Positions 26,201-38,200 of a DNA stretch of 64,000 nt are shown in pieces; positions within the stretch are counted from its first letter, which is position 1; each line of letters opens with the position of its first letter. The position numbers and the translations under genes were made by a program. This stretch comes from Antedon mediterranea (Eukaryota > Echinodermata > Crinoidea > Comatulida > Antedonidae). Location: the NCBI RefSeq assembly GCF_964355755.1, contig NC_092680.1:13305001-13369000 (forward strand). The letters run 5' to 3'. The notes beneath the pieces were generated by a model that searched no databases, was not told the origin of the DNA, and saw only the letters and a program-made list of their open reading frames with translations.

Positions 26201-29200
26201 CAGCCAGCAAAACAGAACAGAATGCTACCTATTTAGATTTTATCAAACTTGCTTAATGAAAAAAAGAAAAACTTTGTTTTAACTAAACATTAATGCATAA
26301 GTCAGTATTCAAAATAACTTGGGCAAATATTTATGCATATATTTTTTTCTTAAATCTGAGATGACCAAGTCTATTCCATAAAAACTGGTTTGATAAATAA
26401 AGCTTCACTTTACTCTCTATAGACTTGTTTGCATAACACCTATGGACCAACTTGTGAGTATTGCCTACCTGGTTACTATGGCAACCCATTGATTGGCAAG
26501 GCTGACGACTGCAAGCGTTGTGCTTGTCCTCTTCTAGAATCAAAGAACAAGTAAGTCTTGACGTTAAATTTAGTTTAAAACATGTAATATGTATATTTGT
26601 TTATCCATTTATTTATCGAAGCTACTACAGTACTATACTAGCAATCCTTGTTATTTATATCTTCTTCCAATTCTATTTCTATCATATATCTTTTAATTCA
26701 TCCTCTTACTCCTCTATCCATTTATAAATATGCTACAATACCACCTAAAATGTTTTCAGTAACTTATCAAATAAGTTTTAATATAGTATTTGATACTAAA
26801 TAATACTTTATTATTTTTAGTTTCAGTCCCACATGTGAAATTGATGTAAATTATGGTTATATATGCACTCAATGTGAAGAAGGCTATGAAGGAAGACGTT
26901 GTGACAGGTCAGTTCAAATTGCCATCATCGTCATCACCATCATCATTATCATCATCATCACCATCATCATCATCACTATCACACAAAACATTATATTTAT
27001 GTCACATTATATATGCCCCTATTGTATTCAATGTCAATTCAGTAGTAGTTGGCGATTTGCTTACTGTTTACACATACAGTACATTCTTTCATCATTCCGC
27101 ATCAATGATAAAAAAAGAATTTGCATAATAGTAATCAGCCATCAATTTCAGTGCCATTCCATTGTACTGAGAGGGTAATCACATCATCATTTATTCTATC
27201 ATTTAGTGGCATATATTGATAATGAAACGACTTGTACAATAATAATCGTATTCGTTTTTGTATTATAAAGGTGCGCAAATGGCTACTTTGGCGACCCTAC
27301 AAAATCTGGAGATACCTGTAAACCATGTCAGACAATCTGCAATAACAATATTGATCCGTCGGTTCCTGGAAGCTGTGACCGTGTTGTAGGAAAATGTTTA
27401 AAATGTATCTACAATACGGCAGGTAACAGGTGCGAAAGATGCGCTGATGGTTACTATGGTGATGCTGTACGCAATAGGAACTGCCAAGGTAAACATTTTT
27501 CACAGTATATATGTTATATCATTACATTTGACTTTTTCTGTGGTTTTAAATGCAGTTTAAAGAGTAAAAACTATTGGGGAAACAATGTGTGTCTGATTTT
27601 TAGAGAGTTGAAAAAAAGAAACAAATATGCTGATATTATTTCTTTATGTCACTTTATTTGTAGTAGTTGGTTTGCTGTATTAAATTTTCCATTGAGTAAT
27701 TACTTAACAGATGCAATCACATACTTAATGTGTTGTTTGGTACCATTCAGAAAAAAAACTTAAGTAGAAACATTCGTTATGTTTAGCGTAAAAGCTCCAA
27801 ATTAAATATGCCGATTGTTTAAAAGTTATTTTTTTACCGCACCGCTATCCCCACTATTTTAAAAATAATGGATAATTTTGTTAAATTTTTTAAATTTGGT
27901 GTCTATTTTTTCAGCATGCCAGTGTGATGTTGTTGGTTCCATTTCACATATCTGCAACCGCTTTACAGGAGCCTGTCTCTGCAAACCTTTTGTTACTGGA
28001 CCTAATTGTGACAGTTGCCAGGTAAACTGTTTATTATAAAAATAAATTAGTACAGATTATATTGTTACTTCTGATTATGATTTGCAGTTAAAAAAATGAA
28101 CATTGTATTAAAATCTCTTCATGTTTTCCTTTACAAACACCCACAATATTAATTACTGGATCTAATTTGTTCAACAATATATTAATCATGTGTTCTCACT
28201 TCAGCCTGGGTTCTTCAACGTCTCCAATACTGGTTGTCTTTCATGCCAGTGTAATAACATTGGATCTGTTCACAGTAGGTGTGATGGGGTTACAGGTCAA
28301 TGTTTTTGTAAACCAGGTGTTTCAGGAATCCATTGTGACCAGTGTGATGCAGGATTCTATTCATTTACATCAAATGGTTGTCTGGGTAAGTGTCTAAAAC
28401 TATTTTGTCTTAGCTTACCTGGATAAACCGACAATGGCCTATTTAGTTACAACTTGCGAATACATAGAAATTCATTGAAAACTCCTGTCATACAATTATA
28501 CATTCCATGAACCCTGAATAGAAAAACTGTAAAAAAAAATGTGATCTTAGTTGTTAAAATACTGTTGAGCTGTTCTAGTCTGTAATTTCTGCGAACTTAT
28601 GTTATGTTAAACACGGTGAAGTGAAGACCAATAATTTCCACTTCAATGATCAATAAAGAGATGCCCTCTATAAATTGGAAAATGATATAATATAATAAAT
28701 TGTTTTATTACAAATATCTAATTTCTGAGCATAATGGTGTTTATTTCGCAGCTTGTGATTGTGGAGGAGGGTCATGTAACCCAGTTACCGGTGACTGTCA
28801 GTGTCCTCTTAACACTGAAGGTATACGCTGTGACAAGTGTCTACCAGATACATGGGGCTACAACCCAATCACTGGATGCAAGGTAGATCTTAGTGCTTCA
28901 CTGTATAATAAAAAATGTCAAATAATAAATGGACAAAATGAGTACATAACCATTTAACTCTGTGAACTTCTAATCCATGAAACTTTGTGTTTGAAAGGAA
29001 AGCTCTGTTCCTTTCAAACATAAATGGATGAAAAAAGTGGATAATCTACAATTAACATAGAGTGAGACGAGTTGGCCTTTATGTGACCTCTATATAGGAT
29101 TGATTTTAAATAAATTCAAATTGATAATGAACTTCTTTTGATACATTGACAAAATGAGCGACAATACCTAATAGCTGCCATGAATGTCAAATACAGAGGT

Positions 29201-32200
29201 TTTTATTGAATAAAAAGTAAAGTAAATATTCGTTCTATGATTTTATTAACAGACATGTAATTGTAGCAATGTTGGTTCCAGTCACTCCCAATGTGACCTT
29301 AACACTGGAGATTGCAAGTGAGTAACATAACCATTTTTTAAAGATAAGATTATAGTTTTTTTAATTTACAAATTGGAGTATTTTTTCTTTTTAAACATTA
29401 TTTTAAAGAAGAAATGATTATATGGCTACTGTACTGCTCATAAAAGTAACTCTGCTTACACTAATACCAGACTGAGAACTTATCCATTTTAATTTATCCA
29501 AACATATTTGACTTTTTTTAGATGTGATGGACGATTCATGAGGCCATTTTGTGACAAGTGTAAGCTTGGTTACCGTGATTTTCCCACCTGTAGAAAATGC
29601 AAATGTGATCTAGCTGGTTCAGAACCTAGTAGTTGTCGGGGGAACAAGTGTAGCTGTGAAAATGATGGTCAATGTCTTTGTAAGGTATGGCTATTGAATT
29701 TGAAATTGAAAATTAAATTCCCATGAGAAAATTCTCTAAAATAGAGTTTGGAATTTTGTTCCTGGTAATAACTGATTTACCAATATATTAACGGGTTCAA
29801 CTGGTATTTAATCAACAAGTTGATTTACATTAGACAGGTACTAGTTAAAACCAGTTTACGACTGGGATTGGTAACTAGTATTTACTGGAATGTTGTACTT
29901 GGTTAGAAATCAATTCGTTTGTAAACTCTAGTTTGAATAAATTGAAAGAAGCCATCACTGAAAAGCAACTAAGTTACTAAAGTAGAACCCTCCTTTTGGA
30001 CACCCCTTTTCAGGGGACACTTTCCCGCGAATTGAGTTACTATTTCCTTTTTTTTTCACTTTAGTCAAATGTGAAAGGAAAGATGTGTTACAAATGCAGA
30101 AAAGGTTCATTTAGTCTCCAAGAAGTCATTCCGAGTGGATGTGTTAGCTGTTGGTGTTCTAGGGTTACTTCCGAGTGCCAGGCAGCAGACTACATATTCA
30201 AAAAGGTAAATCAACTTTAATAAGATATATATTTTTTAAGCTATGAATTTAATTTGGATATATGATTCTAAAAAATATGTTTAAAACCAACTTAATAAAA
30301 GCTTTGCAGTACACTATGTTTCCAAAAATGTATAGTTGACAATGTCTCAAAGACTGTTTAGAATTACAACTAAACTTTTTTTTTAATTTAGGGATCACTG
30401 GTGCACTGTAAACCTTACTTTAATATTGTTTATATACAATTTAAACAATATTGCATCTAAAAGTGGTACTAAATCAACCAAAATTATGAAATTTTTTCTT
30501 TCAAAACACTAGCAAAATAACTTAATAAAGAAGTACTAATACTAATAAATTTGATTATTTTTCCAGTTGACATCAAATCCTGATTGGATGTTTGTATTAA
30601 GTAACATGGAACGTAGTATCATTACTGAAGTTGGTCTAAACGTCATGATAGAGGGAGTGGTGGTCGATTTGAGGTTTGCTGGACCAGCAGTTGGTTCACA
30701 TGTGTATGTGAATCTGCCAAAACAGTTCCTTGGCAAAAAAGTAATGTCAATGCTTTGCTTTTCCATATACAGTACATTTTGTTTTTATACCACTTTTGCA
30801 ACACCAGCTTTATTGAAATAGCATAATCTTCCTAGTTAAATATAAAGTACCAGCTAATCATTGTGTCGAAACTATTTTCTAAATTCTGGATTCATTTCAA
30901 CACTATTTCCAATTACTTTATCTTATTCTTATTAAAAACTTTTCAGCTTGCTTCATATGGTGGTAAGTTTAGCTATGTGATCAAGGCCATGTCTGGCTAT
31001 GTGCTTGACGATGAGGAGCCTGATATTGTGGTCATGGGACAAGACAAGGTACTGACAGCAGTAACGCAGCATTCTGGATCGTTGAGAACTCTAGAATTAC
31101 TGGAGGCAAGTAAACAAGTTATAGTATAAAGTATAAGTATTCCTTTAGGCTCTGTCTACACTATCAAACTTTATGTAACAAAAAAATGTGATGTGCCCAT
31201 ATATGGACATGATGATGTCATATCACTACCATATTTAAGTATATCACTACCATATTTGGGCACATCACATTGTTTTGTCAAACTAGTTTGATAGTGTAGA
31301 CAGAGCTTTAGTGGAGTTTTCAGATTGGATAGGTGAAAAAAATGTGGACTGTTATTGGTTAGCTGTGTCTATATCTTTTATCATTTCAAATTATCAAATT
31401 AAATTCTTTTTCTTATCTACAGATGAATTTTGTTCATAGTGAATCTGAGGAACTAGTAAGTCGTAGCGAACTGATGGAAGTTTTTAACGAAATTGAAGCG
31501 ATACTTGTACGTGTCTCTTACAGTGACAAAGCAATGGTTGTAAGCGTATCCGAAATTGAACTCGATATTGGTGAGTCTCGCAGAGGGCAATCTGGTGTGG
31601 GGGCACTTTCCATCGAACAGTGTATGTGTCCACCTGGATATGAAGGCCTTTCTTGTGAGGTAATTGTTTTTAAATCATTATAGAATTGATTGTACTAGGG
31701 TCTATGTTTACATTTATATTACTTTTTCGTTCTTTTCTTAAAATATGGTATAATAAAACTAGCTTATCTCAAAATATATTTACTCTCCAGACTTTCATAC
31801 ATTTTATAAACATGTAATTGCATTCTATCAATTATTTTATTCATTTTTATACTTTTAATCCAATTTAGCGTTGTTCTGCGGGATATCATTACATCTCTCA
31901 AGGACCATTTGCTGGTCAATGTGAAACATGTACATGTAATGGACATTCTAATACCTGCAACACTACTACCGGTATTTGCTTAGTAAGTTTACACATAACA
32001 TTGTTTTATGTGGTTGTACACTTAAGTATTAGAAGCATTGATATGTACACTTAATTTTAGAAAAGACATAAATCTAATCCACAGCGACGTTTCACGACCT
32101 ATCCAGGTCGTATCATTAGGCCAAAAATTGTGGCATTTATTCAGTGACCACCTGGATGAATATCCATATCCATGATGCACACTTAACAAAAATAATAATG

Positions 32201-35200
32201 GTGGTCTTCTATAGCGCCTAATACAAAGTTTCTAAGCACTTTGTACCCAAAAAAGATCAATGAAATATCCTAAGATAGCCAAAATTGAAGAAAAGGAACC
32301 ATTTACACCGCTTTATTGTACTTCAATACTTTTTTTTTCTTGGTGTATGTTTAAAAATATAAATAATATATGTATTTAGGATTGCCAACACAACACATAT
32401 GGACCTCGATGCGAATCATGTTCAACGGGTTACTATGGTGACGCGACCCAAGGTACAAGTCGTGATTGTCAGCAATGCGCTTGTCCACAATCTGGAATTA
32501 TTGGAAAGTAAGATTTTTATAGACCTTGATTGATATAATTTTATTCAAATTAAAGAATTCTGTGTGTTCTTTTTTCGTTGTCTTGTAAATGGATTTTCAC
32601 CTGTTTATTGAACAAAATTGATATTGATATTCCTTAGCAATATTATGCTAATAAAATTAAATCTTTTATTTTTAATCTCTGGTTCATATATTAAACTTAG
32701 TAAAGCATTAATAATAATAAGAATATACAGTATAGAAAAAGTTATAAATATTGGTAAAATGAAAACTGTTTAAAATACCGAAGGCTATTATAACATGTAT
32801 CTGCTATTAGTTTCAGTCCAACATGCACACTTGCTGATGATGGAGAACTCAGCTGTACAGATTGTGACCTTCGCTACACTGGCAGATATTGTCACAGGTA
32901 AGCCATCTTGTTTTATTATGGTTTATGGAGATTATTTCTTTTTATTGGTATTATTTCTTTATTTTTTAAAAGATGTCCATAATATTCTAATTTGCTATGA
33001 AATGGACCATTACATTATGCCTCATTTATTTAACAGGTGTGCTGACGGTTACTATGGTGACCCGACAACCGGAACAGGCAGGTGTTTCCCATGTGAATGT
33101 GACAAACTTGGTTCAGTTTCTAACACATGTGATAAGGTCACGGGTCATTGCACATGCTTAGCGGGTGTCATGGGACCATTATGTGATCAGTGTGAGCCAC
33201 TGTATGGCCTTGAAGAGGGAGGATGTGTTTGTAAGTGTACCAATCTGATTTATTCTTATAACATCATGTCAAAATGTTGTTTAATTTATTTCAATTTGCA
33301 TTCAACAATGGAAAACCCATACAGAATGGAATACATAAAACAACTATTTAATTACAACCTGCGAAATAATGAATAAATACTTTTTTTTTTTAAATAATCA
33401 TGGTTTTTAGAACACATATAGTACATGTTTTATAATTTGTAACTTGTACTTTTTAGCTTGCTATGACAACAACTGTACTGGAAGACTATTATATATGATA
33501 GACTCCTTGAAGACACCTAATTTTAACGTGACAGCTGTTGCACCATGGCCTACTCTTGCAAAACTTGAAAATGAAACTATAGAGTTAAAGGTATGGATAA
33601 GAAAAAATAATCTCCAATAACGATTTTGTTTACCTTTTATTGAATTGATTTTTGATGATGTTTAAAATCTTATACCATCTTCTGCAATGCGTAAAAGCGG
33701 TCAAATGTAAGAAGGAATTGTCAGGAAAGATTAGTGCACCTTTTAGGCATCAAATGTGTATTTACAATAATTATGGTGATCATTCTACTGCCCTAACCTT
33801 GGTACTACTGGACATATGAGTAAAATGCAATAACTTTATTTTCATAGCAAAAGTATGAAGCGGCAAAAGCAACAAAACCTATTGAAGTACGACGATTAGA
33901 CAAGCAATTAAAAGACCTGAAGAAGCAAGCAAAACGACAAGAGAGAGAAGTAAGTTAAGTTTTATTGCTTCAGGTCTTTGCATTTTAGTAAAATAAAGTT
34001 ATAGGAAAATTTCAGCTAAATCTAAATATGATTATTGATATTCTAGTCTGTTAATCTTAAGAGGAGCGCCAAAGATTTCAGTGGGAATGCAAATGAAACC
34101 AGACAAGATGCTGTAACTCTGGAGAATTATATTAACAGCCTTTCCAGATTGGTCCAAGGTAATGATAATCTTTTATATACTAGAACATTTTGTACAAGGT
34201 TTACTAGTCTGAAATATATGAAAGAGGATAAATATTTTGTTCTTAGTGTGATAATCACTTACAAACAAAGCTATAATGGGTGCGGGTATATGTTGATAAT
34301 ACCTGCAGGCCTAACTACACTTCACAAGTGCTTACAAGCCACCCAAGAAAATGTGTTCCGCCACCAGAAATATGGAAAAAGAGAGCCTTCAACCTTTTTT
34401 ACTGATTGAATGGCTGTTGATCTCAGTGTCCTGCTTTAACCACCTGGTCATTCTTTCTGATTTAAATTATTATCCAATTGATTCCTCTGGATAAGATGAC
34501 ATTCCCTGCTGAATGTTTTTAAATAGGAAATTTAATTAAACTATTCATTTGTAATTCTTTTTTACAGATACTATAGAATATGTGAGGAACCAAATTGAAA
34601 ACTTTGCTACAAAACCTGTCCAAGAAGGTCAACTAATTATAGATGAAGCTAAAAGAATCATAGCAGAAATTGAGGCCAAAGATTTTAGTAACCAAGAATT
34701 ATTGTCTGATCAGGAACTAGTGTAAGTTACACTAAAGTAAATTTAGAAAAGTCAAATCGTGGCTTTGAACATTTTTTGCTGATATCGCTAAAAAGATACT
34801 ATTGTAAAGTTTGGTTTGTGGTACTTGTATTTCCAAAAGGAAATACATGCAAAGTAAAGTTGATATTAAATGTCTCTACATTTTATTGTTACATACAGTA
34901 TTACATCCATCGTTTGAAGATTCTCTTACCATCTTAACTTGACTTATCTGTTGATGTGGTATGCTTTTTATTGTTAAGGTTGAGCCAGGATGTTTTGAGA
35001 AGAGCCCAAGAATTACTGGACCTAAGTGCTGATGACTTAAATACACTGATAATGTCCATCCTGCAAAGTATCAATGACGTCAACAACAAGTATGTTGAGA
35101 TTATTGATTGGAGTACGCAAGCAAACAATGCATCTGAATCAGCTCATCTCCTCAATCTAAGAAGTTTAGCAAATAAACAACAAGTTGAGGTAAGACACAA

Positions 35201-38200
35201 ATAAACAGAAGGAATTGTTTTCATTACTTTTGTTAGTGTCCCAATTTTCAAGAAATAGAAACACAAAGAGAGAAGAATGTTTAACCAAGAGAGTACCTAC
35301 CTGGATTGACATTGAATTTAGTCATATTTTCTTGCATAGTGGGGCTTGGGGTTAACAGTGTCATAGACACATACTTGATAACGTGCTGATAGAAAGTAGC
35401 TTTGCCCCAGATTGCTAGTTAATTTCGTTTTCCTTTTCGGGCATAATTGTACTGTATATTCAGTACATTGAGAACACTTTGCAAAAAAATACATCAGATT
35501 AGGGCGAAACGACCTTACAAGCATTTATAATAAAATCATTGCATCATCATTACTTTCAATACATCACTATCATACTGATCAATCCCCACTACTATAATTT
35601 ACTGTTTATTATTATTATTTATTATAGATACACACACAATCTGCTAAAATGTTGGCAAAAGATGCTGAGAAGAATTTGAGAGAAGCCCAGGAGTTGTTAG
35701 TAGATGCAAACAGATTCCTGAATATTGGTCTAGCAAATTCACAGGTTTGTGTTAACATTTCAGTCAGGGGGAAAATGGCAAAAGGTTTTCTACTTTCAAG
35801 GAGTTTTATCAGATAATCTATATTGTTTTGACTACTCTTGTAACATTGCTGTTTTGCCATTTTTCCTCAAATTGATTTATGAATCTTTTACTGTACATTA
35901 TAAAGACAATTAAAAAACCCTCACAATGTATTCACATTGATTATACTTGAATAACACCATGTATGGAAGAATATGAAAAAGATGGCTTTTAAAATATTTC
36001 AGTGATCATTTGAATGTTTGTTTTTAATAAAAAATTTAATTTCTTTTATCTTCCTAACATAAACTTGATGGTTGGATTTAATATCAAGCTATATTTGATT
36101 GTGTATTTATAATAATGATATACAATATGCAAGGTTTCTTATTTATGCATGTATCCATATGGCAAGTAACCCACTCATTTTGTTTTTAAATAGATTCTGC
36201 AAGCAGATTACAACAACCTCACAACACAGGTGGATATTTTAAGTGAAGCTACTGGCCTTCTTGCCAGAGGTGTGCTGCCATTGCAAGCAATAGTTGACAC
36301 AGCAGGCAGACACTCGGCTGATCTATTAGCAATATCAAATAGTATAATTGAGTAAGTTCTTATGTTAAAGCTATGTTGGCTACTAGATGCACGCCAAACT
36401 TTAAGTACTAATATAAGTTATTGAGACTGAGTTACTGAAAGTATTGGTGATGAACTTATGACTTAAGCCTCGATGTAATTTGTCAGCCAAATGTTTTTAA
36501 TTTTAAAATATAACTGATGATCATGTTTTAATTTCCTTTTTAATTTAAACCAATATAAAAAAAGAATATTGTATTATAAAATTAATTAAAACATTTTTTG
36601 TAAACAGATTATTTGGTCCAACAAGGAATTATGCTGAGGATGCACTGAGGGCAGCAAATGCTTATAGTGACATTGTACGTGCTGTTAGAGAAGCAGATAA
36701 TGCAAGTAAAATAGCACGTCGTGCGGCTGATGAAGCATATAGAACCGTAAGTTAAATGTTTTTGTTTATTTAATCAAAATGAAAATATAGTGAATCTTGA
36801 AATTTGTTAGATTACTCAAATAACTAGTAAATAGCCGGATGGAAAACAAATTTCAATTATTTTTATGAATTTTATTTTTGTTTAGAGTTATCCGAATTCT
36901 GGAGCTTCTTTACCCGACCGGGCTGAGTTGGCCATAACCAGAAGTAATGACCAGCTAACTGCTGCTAATAGGGCAAAAGGTCGATCTGAGGCATTGAGGT
37001 CAAGATTGAATGATGTGATTTCTAAAATGGCTCTTATCCAACCACTATTGGTGGAAGGCCATACAGAACTAGATGTTATTCTTGGACTTCTTGGTTCATT
37101 TGATACAGGTGAGGCATTATTGTATTTTGTATGTTGTGATGGCGTATGTGTGATTTGTTGTTTAGACTTTGGCCTATTCTCAATGATTGCTACATAATTT
37201 GTAGATCTATAATATGGGCGGCCATTAGGGCCAAAATAGACAAACGTTGCCGTACGAACAATTCCGCTCCCGTAAGGCAAACTAATGGCGTTAAAGACAT
37301 AATTTCTCGAGTGACAAACAAATATTGCCGTACGGACACACAAACACATTGCCATATGAACAAATTGCCATATGGTTAAATTGCCGTAAGGACAAAAATT
37401 GGCGTAAGGACAAAAATTGCCGAAAGGACAAAAATTGCCGACGTTTTTGTATTTTTTACATTTTCAGTGTTACTTATTGTTTTTATGGTATTAGAAATTA
37501 AATATTTGTGAGAAAACGGCGGATTGCTCCTGGGAGTCGCTTGGTGGGATTATACTAGGGTACCTCCTTAGTCGTCCAGTAAAAGTTAGAGTATGACCAC
37601 TAGTCCCGTTTACTCAGCATTTATCTTTTAAATCTGAGTGTAACTCAATTACGATTTTTAATATTATAGTGAAATACATATTATATACATTATATACACT
37701 CAGATTTAAAAGATAAATGCCGAGTAAACTTATACTGGACGACTACGGAGGGAGGTACCCTCTAGTATAATCCCACCAAGTGACTTCCAGGAGCAATCCG
37801 CCGTTTTCTCACAAATATTTAATTTCTAATACCATAAAAACCATAAGTAACACTGAAAATGTAAAAAATACACAAACGGCGTTTCAAAGTTATTGTTGGC
37901 TGGAAAAAATAAAAGTGGGCTTGCTTATTGTCGGCTCTTGACACAAGCCTTCCATGATTATGTTTTTATTCCCCAGAAGGACTGGACACAGAGTGGTTTC
38001 AGTCACGTGGTTTTAAAATACTATGCTGCCCTCAATGTTTATATTTAGTTAGACTGTACGCCAATTTGCCCTTACGCCAATTTTTGTCCTTACGCCAATT
38101 TTTGTCCTTTCGGCAAGTTTTGTCCTTTCGGCAAGTTTTGTCATTAAGCCAATTTTTGTCCTTACGCCAATTTAACCATACGGAAATTTGTTCATATGGC

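Noticed and set aside
31048-31422. GT donor at 31048 for exon 25
   Set aside because: It would remove about 19 residues that align with the L4 family; the GC donor at 31106 has a perfect consensus otherwise.
36888-37355. 155-codon minus-strand ORF
   Set aside because: It is antisense to laminin exon 39 and runs on into the fold-back element; no family resemblance.
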